Assembly (NCBI RefSeq): GCF_003428165.1
Contig: NZ_QLIQ01000004.1
Coordinates: 54,189-118,188, forward strand
DNA: 64,000 bases
Direction of reading: 5' to 3'
Source of the DNA: Cysteiniphilum litorale
Lineage (GTDB): Bacteria > Pseudomonadota > Gammaproteobacteria > Francisellales > Francisellaceae
Shown in pieces: positions 16,681 to 26,056 of the stretch. The notes under the pieces are model-generated. The model was not told the origin of the DNA. It worked only from the letters and a program-made list of their open reading frames with translations, and did not search any database. A program made the position numbers and the translations under genes. The stretch's first letter is position 1, and every line of letters begins with the position of its first letter.

Positions 16681-19600
16681 ATGGCATTAATTGATACATT
16701 GATTGAAGTATTGATAAACTTTAAAAATATTGAGATTGAAAATTATATTGAACATAATGGAATGATAAAGCATAGCTGTGGACTCGAATCTATTACTAAT
16801 CACTTTGGTGACACTTTGATTACAGCATTTAAAGTTTTTGGGGTATCAACTCATGTGGCATCAGATTGGGAAAAGCATGCTGAAAAACTAACTAAATCGC
16901 TAACTGCTCTCCATAGAAATGAGGGACATAAAATTCATTTCGCGTTTGAGCAGAATCCTGAAAGAAAAAAGGAGGTATTTGATTTAAATAGAGAATCACA
17001 GAGAAAGTCGTGCCAGAGAATGTCTTTGGATCTGATAGATATTGCTGATTCTATTATAGATACTGCCGAATCAGAAACTACTTATCACAGCCTTCTCATG
17101 GTCATTGAGACCAATCGAAACTCTGTATCTGCAAAAACTTACCAAGAAGAATATGAAAAAAGAGAAAATATTCGGAAAAATGATACTTCTTTTAGTAAGC
17201 AGCTTTATGGTAATAAATATGCAATGATAGATAACAATGTGCTTGAGAGTATAGAAAGCATGCATGTTACCTTTATACATCAATATCTAGCGATTATATC
17301 AGAAACGATCAACACATCCCCTTTATCAGCTAAGGAAGCGGCACTTGAGTTTTATTTGATGCTTAACTCCTATGGAAAAGGTGTGGAGAATAAAAAAATT
17401 TCTACATATGATAATTATGAACCAAGGTATTCTGATCGCAATATATCTAAAATTTCTCAGATGGATGGGCTCGCACCATTATCATTAGGATTGCAATACT
17501 TTGAGACTAAAAGTATTTTTATACCAAAAGATGCTCAAGACTTAGTAAATGTTGGTGATCGGTATTACTCTATGTTTAGTTTGAGCCGCCCTCAAAGCAT
17601 GATGAAAAAATTTGATGACCTTTTAAGGGATATTCCTTCTGATTTGCCATTTAGATATACGATGACAATTATAACTGGTGTAAAAGAGTTAATGGAAACT
17701 GTGCTACCAATAAAAAAATCATATATGGCATTTTTTGCTCAATCAGGAGCGTACAACAGGAGAATAGAGCAATCTATATTGGGGTTGAGCCAAATAATAG
17801 AAGCTGATGGTGCAGTTAATCAAATGAGCTGTCACTTTGCTACTTGGGGAAGAACCATTTCGGAGGCAAAAGATCGATCAGAGATATTAAAAAGCCACAT
17901 ACAAGGTTGGGGCGATCCTGGAATATATAAGGAAACTGGTGACGCGAGATATGCGTTGTTTGAGAGTATTCCAAGCTTGTCGTTAAAACATACTTGTGAA
18001 TTAATACCAATGACCTTATACAGAATTATAATGATGGCACCAATCACAAGGCTGTCATCTCCTATAGAGCATGGGCATTATAGTTTAATAACAGCTCAAA
18101 ACACACCGTTCCAATGGGAGTTTGGAACATCATTGCTAACTTACTGGGTAGAAATTGTCATTGCAGAATCTGGATATGGCAAATCTGTGTCTGTTGCATC
18201 TAAAATTATAAGGTTTATTTTGAATTGTAACTCAAATGAAATACCTATGATTGGGTTTATTGATGTAAAAAAATCATTCGGCCTTGTAATAGATATGCTG
18301 AAAGATGCTCTACCAACAGATAAGCGGAGTGAAGTTCAAAGTTTTAAGGTTCCTGCGTCAATATTTTCAATCAACGATATAGAGAACGTTGAAGATTTCT
18401 TTTGCTGCAATCCCTTTGACACAATATTAGGATCGAGAAGACCAACAAACAAACAGTTAAGTTTTTTAAAATCGCTGATGTATGTACTGTTTTCTGGAAG
18501 TGATGGTGATTTGGATGAAACAATTAAAAGTATTATAGATGATGCGATTGTCAAAGTATATGATACATCAATGATTGCAGAGCATGCAGAGAAATACTCA
18601 ATTGGAGTTGATAAAGAAATTGATGAGTTTCTATCTAAAATAGGAGCAATAAGCATCACCAGTAAAAATGAATATCAAGCTGGTAAGCTATTTTTAACAG
18701 ATGGTAATTTAGATGGCGAGCTTGAGTTAACATGGTGGGATGTGGTAGATACATTATTTTTAGCAAAAAATTATGCTTTAGCTGCTAGAGCGCAAAAAAG
18801 AGCAGTGCCAAATTTTATGTCATTTTCTAAAATTCTGGTCAAAAACAGAAGCTTTAAAGATAAGTACGATAGCATCAAAACATTAAAGACAGATAGCTAT
18901 TGGGATTATTTTACAAGAAAATTGGAGACTATTCCCAAAAATTACCCATGGATGTCCACAGTAAGCACATCAGATTTTGATGAAGCAAGGGTTCTTTGTA
19001 TAGATTTGGCCGAAATCATTCCTAAAGAAGCAGCTGCATCAGGAAATAGTGAACTAGTAAAACAGACAACATTAGCCTATATGGTGTTTACCAACCTAGT
19101 TACAATGAAATTCTATGGTGATAATAGCGGGGGAACAATTGATGCATATATAGAAAGTAACTATTACTTTGGAGAGAGAAAAATCAAAGATATGTACCAT
19201 TTGCATCATAAAAAACAACTGTCAAAATTACAAGGCAGTATAAATTTATTTGGCATGGATGAGTTTGCACGAGCTACTTACAACAGCTATGCTACTGAAT
19301 ACATCCATTCAAGGCAGGTCGAAGGAAGAAAAGATAATATATATATGATCTTAATATCACAATATGTAGACCATTTTCCAAGTAAAATTTTGCAGGCTGC
19401 ATCAACTATCAGTATTTTGTCAAAACAAAGTAAGAGAAGCATACAATTATTAGAAGATGCTGTTTCTTTTGAGTTAAATGATTACACTAAAAATTACTTA
19501 GAAAATCGAATACATGAGCCCACTTCTTCAAAAGGATCAACGATATTCATGTTAGCTAAAACTGCTAAATATCCAGTAGCTCAGGCTCTTAGATTCAAGT

Positions 19601-19866
19601 TATCATCTCAAGAGTTATGGCCTTTAACAACCAATAATCTTGAAGCGTCAATATTTATCCGATTAAGGAACGTCTTGGGTAGTCATCGATTAACTAGGAA
19701 TGCGTTAGCAACAATGTTCCCTTACATGGGTATAAAAAATCATATAGATCAAAAAGTAAGAGTAAGCAGGGGGAAAATGACACGCGAAGATGCCATAGAT
19801 GCTACGCTACAGGAATTAATAGAGATTGCAAATAGGTTAACTATAGAAAGTTGTGCAAGCCAGTAA
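16681..19866 (+). CDS. DotO/IcmB (TraU) secretion ATPase
   Basis: A 1061-residue VirB4-class ATPase, close to the usual length of IcmB/DotO (about 1000). Walker A AESGYGKS at residues 495-502 with K501; Walker B-type FGMDEFARA with D860-E861; a long N-terminal domain without membrane helices; and LISQYVDHFP motor-domain motifs near the C-terminus. DotO forms the cytoplasmic energy base of the type IVB channel and recruits DotB. The 103-bp upstream gap suggests it may have its own promoter. It ends convergent with a minus-strand gene. Confidence 0.85.
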   Translation: MALIDTLIEVLINFKNIEIENYIEHNGMIKHSCGLESITNHFGDTLITAFKVFGVSTHVASDWEKHAEKLTKSLTALHRNEGHKIHFAFEQNPERKKEVFDLNRESQRKSCQRMSLDLIDIADSIIDTAESETTYHSLLMVIETNRNSVSAKTYQEEYEKRENIRKNDTSFSKQLYGNKYAMIDNNVLESIESMHVTFIHQYLAIISETINTSPLSAKEAALEFYLMLNSYGKGVENKKISTYDNYEPRYSDRNISKISQMDGLAPLSLGLQYFETKSIFIPKDAQDLVNVGDRYYSMFSLSRPQSMMKKFDDLLRDIPSDLPFRYTMTIITGVKELMETVLPIKKSYMAFFAQSGAYNRRIEQSILGLSQIIEADGAVNQMSCHFATWGRTISEAKDRSEILKSHIQGWGDPGIYKETGDARYALFESIPSLSLKHTCELIPMTLYRIIMMAPITRLSSPIEHGHYSLITAQNTPFQWEFGTSLLTYWVEIVIAESGYGKSVSVASKIIRFILNCNSNEIPMIGFIDVKKSFGLVIDMLKDALPTDKRSEVQSFKVPASIFSINDIENVEDFFCCNPFDTILGSRRPTNKQLSFLKSLMYVLFSGSDGDLDETIKSIIDDAIVKVYDTSMIAEHAEKYSIGVDKEIDEFLSKIGAISITSKNEYQAGKLFLTDGNLDGELELTWWDVVDTLFLAKNYALAARAQKRAVPNFMSFSKILVKNRSFKDKYDSIKTLKTDSYWDYFTRKLETIPKNYPWMSTVSTSDFDEARVLCIDLAEIIPKEAAASGNSELVKQTTLAYMVFTNLVTMKFYGDNSGGTIDAYIESNYYFGERKIKDMYHLHHKKQLSKLQGSINLFGMDEFARATYNSYATEYIHSRQVEGRKDNIYMILISQYVDHFPSKILQAASTISILSKQSKRSIQLLEDAVSFELNDYTKNYLENRIHEPTSSKGSTIFMLAKTAKYPVAQALRFKLSSQELWPLTTNNLEASIFIRLRNVLGSHRLTRNALATMFPYMGIKNHIDQKVRVSRGKMTREDAIDATLQELIEIANRLTIESCASQ

Positions 19867-19947
19867 TCATTTTACGCTCAACCATATCTGACAAAAATCG
19901 CGTTTGAAAAATAGGCAACTGTCAGGTCAGGTCTAAACTTATACACC

Positions 19948-19981
19948 TAAAAAAACATATATCTGGGCATGACCAGATATG
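19948..19981 (-). terminator. Rho-independent terminator for minus-strand gene
   Basis: ATATCTGG (19959-19966) and CCAGATAT (19973-19980) make a perfect 8-bp stem with a 6-base loop. Read on the minus strand it is followed by TGTTTTTTTAG, a proper U-tract. It directly follows the minus-strand gene that ends at 19984. Confidence 0.7.
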
Positions 19982-19983
19982 TA

Positions 19984-20307
19984 CTATGTCTCGTTGTTGC
20001 TTATATTTTTCTTCTTTGATTTTCTTTTGTTGAGAGTTCCGCTAGATGATTTGATTAGTCTAGATATTTTTTGATAGGTTATATTGTTGATTAAGTCAGA
20101 TTGATTTTTATTTTTTAAAAAGTTGTGAAGGTAACTTTCAATCTCTTTGGTCGTATACCCTTTGTCTGATAAGTTAAGTATAGATGGTCTAACTTGCTCA
20201 AGAAACTCTTCATACGGTTCCTTTTTTTCTTTTACGTCGACCTCGAATTGAGCAAATTCAGCGACTAAATCTTCAATTGTTATTTGAATATTATTTTCAA
20301 CTTGCAT
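19984..20307 (-). CDS. unrecognised 107-aa basic protein
   Basis: An acidic N-terminal half (VAEFAQFEVDVKEKKEPYEEF), a central helix-turn-helix-like segment (SDKGYTTKEIESYLHNFL) and a very basic Ser/Lys tail (LNKRKSKKKN). It resembles short plasmid DNA-binding or mobilisation accessory proteins, but no family can be named. It precedes the terminator and follows a small membrane gene on the same strand. Confidence 0.5.
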   Translation of the reverse strand: MQVENNIQITIEDLVAEFAQFEVDVKEKKEPYEEFLEQVRPSILNLSDKGYTTKEIESYLHNFLKNKNQSDLINNITYQKISRLIKSSSGTLNKRKSKKKNISNNET

Positions 20308-20338
20308 TTAATATACCTTCTTATTGTTTTTGGTGGAG

Positions 20339-20584
20339 TTACATATTTTTTTCATCAGAAAACAACATATATCTAAAAAAAATACTGCTAGCAACAAAGA
20401 TAGCTGTAAATATGAAATACAGTAATGAGGCTAAGAAGCTTGAGGTTGCAATTAGTATAAAAATCAAAGCAAATATAGTGGGAATCCAGAACAATGTTGT
20501 CCTGAAAGCATCTTTTAATCCAAACATCATTACTTTAGATAATTCACTTGAATTAACTTCAGATCGAATTGCAAATCGTTTCAT
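20339..20584 (-). CDS. small two-helix membrane protein
   Basis: 81 residues with hydrophobic helices at about 28-50 and 54-75 and a charged N-terminus (MKRFAIRSEVNSSELSKVMM). It overlaps the end of the upstream 224-aa gene by 26 bp, so the two are probably co-translated. Function unknown. Confidence 0.45.
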   Translation of the reverse strand: MKRFAIRSEVNSSELSKVMMFGLKDAFRTTLFWIPTIFALIFILIATSSFLASLLYFIFTAIFVASSIFFRYMLFSDEKNM

Positions 20585-21233
20585 ATATTTTCTCCATTTT
20601 GTTATTAATTATTAATTGTGAATCATTAGCTTTAGGTTGTTTAACTGTTGTTAATTTATTATGATCGAGTGGATAAGAACTTGTAATTAAAGATAGTTTA
20701 TCTGCATAGAATAGAGATTTCTTTTTGATAGGAAGAAGATATTCATTAGCCCCATCAATTTTAATATTAAAAAGGCATAATTCAGTAAAGTTAAGCTCTT
20801 TAATATTTAGATAATTTAAAAATAATGGTGAGTCAATTTTATCTATTAAATAGGTTTTAAATATTAAACCATATAAGTGTCTGATCAAAGACAAGTTGAC
20901 TTCATTATTGGAGAGGTTTGTATCATAGAGTGATTCATTCATATGAACATCGAAATTATTTAGTACAGTATTATAAAGATTTAATGTATCAAACTTATTT
21001 AAATTGAATGATATGCATTTTTCCGATAGGTTAAAAGAAATAAATTCACGAGTATTTTTATCATTAAAAAATGGGATTACACCTGTAATGTTAGCATAAG
21101 CACTAATGATATTATGTAGCAAAAAATACTTAACATTCTTAACATTATAATATTGATCTTCATATAGAAAAACATATCTATATGAGTCATCTATGTATGA
21201 TTCTATTACAGCTATAATTTCATCAATTTTCAT
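20559..21233 (-). CDS. unrecognised 224-aa protein
   Basis: The ATG at 21233 is preferred because GAGGG lies eight bases upstream; the frame extends to 21248. The soluble product is rich in Leu, Asn and Tyr (NLYNTVLNNFDVHMNE, FLNYLNIKELNFTELC) with no clear motif. Its start overlaps the stop of the upstream 182-aa gene by 11 bp. Three minus-strand genes appear to form one operon. Function unknown. Confidence 0.5.
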   Translation of the reverse strand: MKIDEIIAVIESYIDDSYRYVFLYEDQYYNVKNVKYFLLHNIISAYANITGVIPFFNDKNTREFISFNLSEKCISFNLNKFDTLNLYNTVLNNFDVHMNESLYDTNLSNNEVNLSLIRHLYGLIFKTYLIDKIDSPLFLNYLNIKELNFTELCLFNIKIDGANEYLLPIKKKSLFYADKLSLITSSYPLDHNKLTTVKQPKANDSQLIINNKMEKIYETICNSI

Positions 21234-21771
21234 AAGTATAGCCCTCATGTATGCTGTCAGTTATAAACATTATTCGTTTAACATAAAGCCACTCTATTGA
21301 GGCATTAATTGGAGATGAACTTTCAGATTTTTTGGCAGAGTACAAAAATAAACTATTCAGGTAATTGAATCTTGATATAGCATCGTGTGATTTATTAATT
21401 ATAGTTATTGATTCAAACATAGAGCGATAAGACATAAGAAATTCATGCGTAAATCTATAAAAATCAATAAGACCAATGTCTGATAGTGCAGTTAGTATCA
21501 AAGCAAAGAGTTTTTCATTTGTTATTTTTTGATACATCTCGAGCGCATTGTTATAATCATAAGTATATAGGTACGATATATTTTTTAATATTTCGAGCAA
21601 TCCAACGCCTTCAGACTTTAAGGGATTAATCCTGTCATTGAAGATTACTTTAATCAAATTTTTGGCATTGATTGAGTCAGTATGATCTATATGTATCTCA
21701 TCTTTATATAGGCCTGAGTCGATGATAGCCTTAATAATGTCATCACTTTGCGGGTAAGAAAAATTAATCAT
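21223..21771 (-). CDS. unrecognised 182-aa protein
   Basis: First gene of a minus-strand three-gene operon. Soluble and helical, with DDIIKAIIDSGLYKDE at the N-terminus. Its start codon lies within a CATATCACTT motif (21769-21778) shared with the T4SS operons, so it is a candidate member of the same regulatory set. No family recognised. Confidence 0.5.
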   Translation of the reverse strand: MINFSYPQSDDIIKAIIDSGLYKDEIHIDHTDSINAKNLIKVIFNDRINPLKSEGVGLLEILKNISYLYTYDYNNALEMYQKITNEKLFALILTALSDIGLIDFYRFTHEFLMSYRSMFESITIINKSHDAISRFNYLNSLFLYSAKKSESSSPINASIEWLYVKRIMFITDSIHEGYTYEN

Positions 21772-21840
21772 ATCACTTCGTAATAATTATTAACGTTTTA
21801 TAATGGTAACCAATTAATGGGAAACATAGTAGTGATATGA
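21769..21840. promoter_or_regulatory. divergent promoter region with inverted CATATCACTT / AGTGATATGA motifs
   Basis: CATATCACTT (21769-21778) and AGTGATATGA (21831-21840) are inverted copies flanking the 65-bp gap between divergent genes. Each copy overlaps a start codon, so a bound regulator would cover both transcription or translation starts. Confidence 0.4.
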
Positions 21841-22760
21841 AACAAGGTAATGACAGAGAAATAACTAACGTTCATCTTGGGTATGAAAAAATTGGGAGTC
21901 ATATTTATGATCTTCTGAGTGCAGATAAAGTACAGATGACAAAGCAGATGGATAAAGCTGGGCTATTTCAGGGGAATGGTTTTTTAGTATCATTTGAGGG
22001 GAATGCTATATTTAACGAAGTTCAACAGTTAGTTACATCTGGAAAGTCCTCGGATATTATAAGTATTTTAGATAACTTGCCAAATAATGACTCACATCAT
22101 AATAGTTTAAAAATGATGCTAATCACGTCACTATTATTGAATAACAGTAATGCGTATGAAATTTTCAACAAATATAAGGTTGGGTTTAAAAGTATAGAAT
22201 TTATAGTTAAGCTCGTGCCAATAATTTTAATAAAAAGAGAGTCTATCCTTGATAGTAAGGTATATATTAATATAGTTCTAAAGTATATTGAATTAATAGA
22301 TATATTCCCTGATTTAAAGGATATCATAGATGGATATATAAAAGCACTATTATTACTATACGTCATAGCATTTGAGGCTAAGTATGACTATCCATTTCTG
22401 TCAAAAGAAGCATATCACCTAAGAGATTTTGAAGGGCACTTTATGGTGATGTTATTTTCAGCTTTCTTTGTTAAAAATGATTGGAACCATTTTATAAAGA
22501 TATATCATGAAATACATAATAAAGTATCCATATTTAATATGGAGAATTCCAATATTATAGATGATAGTTTTACAATCTGCTCTAATTCAAAAACAACATA
22601 TATTATCAATTCAATACACCAGAGAATAAAAGAGCAAAATTTAAGTGGTATTGATTTGAGTGAGATAATCTACGCAGCTAATGTCTCAAGTTATATCAAT
22701 GATGGTATTTTATCATTCATGAATAATGTTAAGGAGAAAATTGATTTAATTTTCTCTTGA
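21837..22760 (+). CDS. unrecognised 307-aa protein, possibly helical-repeat
   Basis: Divergent from the preceding operon. It starts within an AGTGATATGA motif without a ribosome site. The product has repeated helical pairs (FNEVQQLVTSGKSSDIISIL; VPIILIKRESILDSKVYIN; EIIYAANVSSYINDGILSF) but no motif I can name. Its 3' end overlaps the end of the convergent relaxase gene by 15 bp. Possibly a T4SS-linked chaperone or regulator, by location only. Confidence 0.5.
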   Translation: MKQGNDREITNVHLGYEKIGSHIYDLLSADKVQMTKQMDKAGLFQGNGFLVSFEGNAIFNEVQQLVTSGKSSDIISILDNLPNNDSHHNSLKMMLITSLLLNNSNAYEIFNKYKVGFKSIEFIVKLVPIILIKRESILDSKVYINIVLKYIELIDIFPDLKDIIDGYIKALLLLYVIAFEAKYDYPFLSKEAYHLRDFEGHFMVMLFSAFFVKNDWNHFIKIYHEIHNKVSIFNMENSNIIDDSFTICSNSKTTYIINSIHQRIKEQNLSGIDLSEIIYAANVSSYINDGILSFMNNVKEKIDLIFS

Positions 22761-24062
22761 GTTTTCAATATTATGACCAGGAGTGTTATTTAATATTTTT
22801 TCATATTGTTCACATTTTTTCTCTAGATTAAGAACTAATACTTTTAGATTTTCATTATCTCTAATTAATCTAGAGTATGACTCGTTTTTCAGATCATTAA
22901 ATGTATTTTTCATGGCAATTGCAGTCAAATCATATAAATCATTTTTTTCAATTATTTTGAGATTGTCAGGGATTAGTTCAGTAGATATAACTTCTTCATT
23001 ATTAAGTTTCAAAGAGTTATATGTACGCGGAGATGCCTTCCTAGTTGATCTATTAATTAATTTTAAAAACTCACTAATCATAGTTTTTTCACTCATTAAA
23101 GAACTTAGCTCACTAGCCGCATTATTTACTTGAGATTTTAAATCATTTAAATGTGCTACATTGTTATTGACTTCATTCGTTAGTTTATTTGCTAAATAAT
23201 CCTCATTCTCATGGATAGACTCTTTAATCTTTATAAATTCATAAGCATATTTTTTAACGGCTTCATACGCATCATAAACAAGCTCATTTTTATAAGTTTG
23301 TATAGAATTAAATGTTTGCAAAAAGTCTTTATATGACTCAGGTTTGACATTGTCAATTCCATTTATAATATTTAAAAGACCATCTCTTATCTGCTTTATA
23401 TCTTGCTTATCATTTTCAAGTGATGAAAGTAGTTCAGATACGGTCTTTTTCTTTCTATTTCCGGTGAGTTGTCTCATTCCTTCTTGGCGTTTATGAAATC
23501 CGAGTCCTGAAAATGAATCACCCACATTACTTTGCATATCAGATAGAAACTTCTTTTTTAAAATATTACCAGAAATAGATTTATAGGTTTGATTATCAAA
23601 GTTTGAGTTTAGAAAATGAAAATGCCATTTATGCTCATCTTTGTGCAATACAATATAAAAATTAACTGAATTGGTTTCCTTTGTAAATTTATCAACAAAG
23701 TCTCTTGCTGCATTCATCAATTGAATTTCATTTCGTGTATGAGGAGTTGCCTCGTCATTAAAATAAATAACTCCAGATATTACATTGTTTGCTTTTTTTT
23801 GAACTCTCTGTTTATAAGTACTTTCATATTTATGATAGCATTCAGATAGTGTCGCTTTAATATCACTTTTTAGTGAAGTATATATTTCAAGGTTTTTTGC
23901 TGAATATCCTCTGACTAAATCATAAGTAGAATTGCTTTTAGTATGATGTAATAGAATTCCTTTTTCATGATTATAGTGTGATCCAATAAGTCTTGAAACA
24001 TCATGATAAACAGTGGCAGAAATTTTTCTTTGAGCTATGGCAGTAAAAAAAACACGTTCCAT
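22746..24062 (-). CDS. MobV-like relaxase (mobilisation protein)
   Basis: 438 residues. The N-terminal domain has the relaxase metal-binding motif H140-K-D-E-H144-K-W-H147-F-H149, preceded by strands YFNDEATPHTRNEIQ and helix AARDFVDKF, in the manner of MobV/Pre relaxases (H-x-D-E-x-x-P-H-x-H). Relaxases nick oriT and carry the DNA strand to the coupling protein. The C-terminal half is a long coiled coil (LNDLKSQVNNAASELSSLM; ENLKVLVLNLEKKCEQYEKI). A MobV-like enzyme beside type IVB transfer genes is not the usual IncI MobP (NikB) pairing. The candidate nick region is the 159-bp gap upstream. Confidence 0.65.
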   Translation of the reverse strand: MERVFFTAIAQRKISATVYHDVSRLIGSHYNHEKGILLHHTKSNSTYDLVRGYSAKNLEIYTSLKSDIKATLSECYHKYESTYKQRVQKKANNVISGVIYFNDEATPHTRNEIQLMNAARDFVDKFTKETNSVNFYIVLHKDEHKWHFHFLNSNFDNQTYKSISGNILKKKFLSDMQSNVGDSFSGLGFHKRQEGMRQLTGNRKKKTVSELLSSLENDKQDIKQIRDGLLNIINGIDNVKPESYKDFLQTFNSIQTYKNELVYDAYEAVKKYAYEFIKIKESIHENEDYLANKLTNEVNNNVAHLNDLKSQVNNAASELSSLMSEKTMISEFLKLINRSTRKASPRTYNSLKLNNEEVISTELIPDNLKIIEKNDLYDLTAIAMKNTFNDLKNESYSRLIRDNENLKVLVLNLEKKCEQYEKILNNTPGHNIENSREN

Positions 24063-24221
24063 AAAATGATAATAGGGTCTCTAATAGGTTATAATATAGA
24101 CCTTAATTATATATCTAACAATATCTTTATGGGATTAAATTAAAAATACACGTTTTATAATGCCCTGAACAAATATATAGACTATAATATCATTTTATTT
24201 TATTAAAAGATTATTGACTTA
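24063..24221. other. gene-free region upstream of relaxase, candidate oriT
   Basis: 159 A+T-rich bases next to the relaxase start. It contains a GGTCT...AGACC inverted repeat (about 24075-24102) and the sequence AAATACACGTTTT, which recurs in the promoter cassettes further right. oriT is commonly next to the relaxase gene; assignment here is inference. Confidence 0.3.
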
Positions 24222-24644
24222 TTAATCGCATGAATTCAACCAAGCTGTTGCCTTTACGTGTATGATTGCATCATTAAGTGCCTTTTTTAATATAGGAGAC
24301 TTATCAATGTCATCAAGGCTTAAGTTTAAAGAGCTTAAGGTGTCACCAACTTCCTGAGAATATACATATTCATGATTATCTAGCTCATAAATAAACGCGC
24401 TTAAAGCGAATTCATACTCCTTCATATTTTCATTTTTTTCATGCTCATGTCTTTTAAAAAGACCTGCTAAAGCCTTTTGATCAGTCTTTTTAACTATGCC
24501 GCCAAATCCAAAGGAAACAACTTCATTTAGTTTTGCGTCTAACGCGTCAAGTGCTACATTGAGTTGACTTTTACTAAATGCATACGCCATAGGTATGGAA
24601 TCTAATTCATTTCTGTGTTTTTGCATAAGGTCTTGATAGTTCAT
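24222..24644 (-). CDS. unrecognised 140-aa protein of the shared-promoter set
   Basis: Soluble, helical and acidic. Segments include AYAFSKSQLNVALDALDAKL and FGFGGIVKKTDQKALAGLF. It is preceded by a conserved promoter/UTR cassette (24651-24707) shared with at least seven other genes of the region. Function unknown. Confidence 0.5.
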   Translation of the reverse strand: MNYQDLMQKHRNELDSIPMAYAFSKSQLNVALDALDAKLNEVVSFGFGGIVKKTDQKALAGLFKRHEHEKNENMKEYEFALSAFIYELDNHEYVYSQEVGDTLSSLNLSLDDIDKSPILKKALNDAIIHVKATAWLNSCD

Positions 24645-24650
24645 AATTAT

Positions 24651-24710
24651 TCCTTGTTGGTTAAACCGTTAGCCTTTCGATTAAATTAAAGTATATCACA
24701 ATATACTATA
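24651..24710 (-). promoter_or_regulatory. shared promoter/operator/UTR cassette, copy A
   Basis: Read on the minus strand: palindrome AGTATATTGTGATATACT (24690-24707), then CGAAAGGCTAACGGTTTAAC and CAACAAGGAATA before the ATG at 24644. In the family of copies a TTGATT -35-like and TATACT -10-like pair overlaps the palindrome, so the palindrome looks like an operator. Confidence 0.65.
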
Positions 24711-24774
24711 AAGGAGAGGTTAAATTGCAAAAAAAATCACTTGGATTAACTTCGATGAAACCTTAAATGATGGG

Positions 24775-25023
24775 TTAAAAAGAACAGCTATCATAGTATG
24801 ATGATCTTATTTTCTCCATCTCTCTAGGTAGAGGTTGATGGTCATCATTTAGTGGAGAGCATGGCTCCCCATAGTCTTTTGTTCTACTGTAGATTTTTCC
24901 GCTCACAATGCAAAATAATTGCTCAAATCCATAAATTTTAATTAGGATTCTATCCCAGTCATCAAAGCCTATTATTTTGGCTGTTTTACCATTTTTTAGT
25001 TTGTATATGTTTTCATTCTTCAT
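24775..25023 (-). CDS. unrecognised 82-aa protein
   Basis: The small soluble product begins MKNENIYKLKNGKTAKIIGF, a compact beta-type start, and has cysteines in FCIVSGK, PCSPL and at the C-terminus. The ribosome site AGGAATTTATGAA is weak. It lacks the shared promoter cassette. No family recognised. Confidence 0.4.
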   Translation of the reverse strand: MKNENIYKLKNGKTAKIIGFDDWDRILIKIYGFEQLFCIVSGKIYSRTKDYGEPCSPLNDDHQPLPREMEKIRSSYYDSCSF

Positions 25024-25082
25024 TTCATAAATTCCTAGTAATAACTTTATTATTTTTGCATTTAAAATCTACTGAACAGAGG

Positions 25083-25212
25083 TTAGTGATATTGTGGTGC
25101 TTATTGCCTTTTCTAAGGCTGTTCATGCTATTTAAATAGCTGGTGCAATTGCTGGTATATTTGTTTTAATAACTCTTGTTAAAAGGGCATTAAAACAAAT
25201 AATACAGATTAA
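25083..25212 (+). pseudogene. possible decayed small membrane-peptide gene
   Basis: A plus-strand frame reads VVLIAFSKAVHAI, stop, then IAGAIAGIFVLITLVKRAL, like a short hydrophobic helix with a basic tail (phage-coat or pilin-like). The in-frame TAA and absence of a start make it a remnant at best. The rest of the 189-bp gap shows nothing. Confidence 0.2.
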
Positions 25213-25794
25213 TTAGGCGTAATCAGAAAATCGTTTGGGACTTCCATCCCATAAGCTTAACCATAAACCTTTCTTATATGAACCCAATTCATTATTTGAA
25301 CGATATAGCATTCTAATTGGTGGATTACTTTTAATATGATCTTTTCGAGGTGTGATTTTACCGACCATACTTTTTTGACCTTCATATATTTTATTGGTTT
25401 CAAGCTCTCTTAACCAAACACTTTTTTCTGTTGCCCTTAGCACTTGATAGAAATCCACATTAGTTTGTTCATAGCCCCAATTATGATAAAAAACTAACCC
25501 TGTTAAATTTTCGCATGTGCTGAAAGCATTATTATCAAATAATGATACTTCATTTAGTAGTTTGGTAATTTCATCTTTATTTTTATTACGAAACACATCG
25601 CCATTGAGATCGCCAAGCATTTTATAATCTAATGTTTTTGGATTTATTATAAAGATAGCAGCTTCATATTTATGAGGATCAGAATACTCTGGGACAACGC
25701 TCAGCATATAGCCATTACTGAATGAAAGTTTTGCTTGCAATCTTGTTTCAGATATCCCAACGTCATAAAATATTAAATCATTAAACGTATACAT
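25213..25794 (-). CDS. unrecognised 193-aa protein of the shared-promoter set
   Basis: A soluble protein with mixed strand and helix character (MYTFNDLIFYDVGISETRLQ; FINPKTLDYKMLGDLNGDVF) and a C-terminal basic part (SLWDGSPKRFSDYA). The start lies directly behind cassette copy B, with AAGGAG before the ATG. It has the look of small plasmid leading-region proteins; no function assigned. Confidence 0.5.
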   Translation of the reverse strand: MYTFNDLIFYDVGISETRLQAKLSFSNGYMLSVVPEYSDPHKYEAAIFIINPKTLDYKMLGDLNGDVFRNKNKDEITKLLNEVSLFDNNAFSTCENLTGLVFYHNWGYEQTNVDFYQVLRATEKSVWLRELETNKIYEGQKSMVGKITPRKDHIKSNPPIRMLYRSNNELGSYKKGLWLSLWDGSPKRFSDYA

Positions 25795-25800
25795 ACGAAT

Positions 25801-25990
25801 CTCCTTATTGGTTAAACCGTTAGCCTTTTGACTAAGCTAAAGTATATCATGATATACTATTAAATCAATGAGTAATTATATGAAAATAGATAAAAAATAC
25901 TGTGAGTATAGCCAACAAATAGATAGCAATAATTCACATGGTCTAGAATAATATATTCAGATTTAAATTTGATAAATACACGTTTTTTAA
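25801..25990 (-). promoter_or_regulatory. shared promoter/operator/UTR cassette, copy B (long form)
   Basis: Operator palindrome at 25841-25858 and a GGTTTAACC-type UTR. About 130 bp of upstream sequence is also conserved with copies C, D, E and F, ending in TAAATACACGTTTTTTAA. Confidence 0.65.
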
Positions 25991-26056
25991 ATTGTGGAAA
26001 CGATGATTAGATTACCTTGAAGATTATCCTCTGATGTTGCGATATTGCTATAAAAC

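Noticed and set aside
25083..25212. A functional phage-coat-like gene
   Set aside because: An in-frame stop and no start codon; listed only as a possible remnant.
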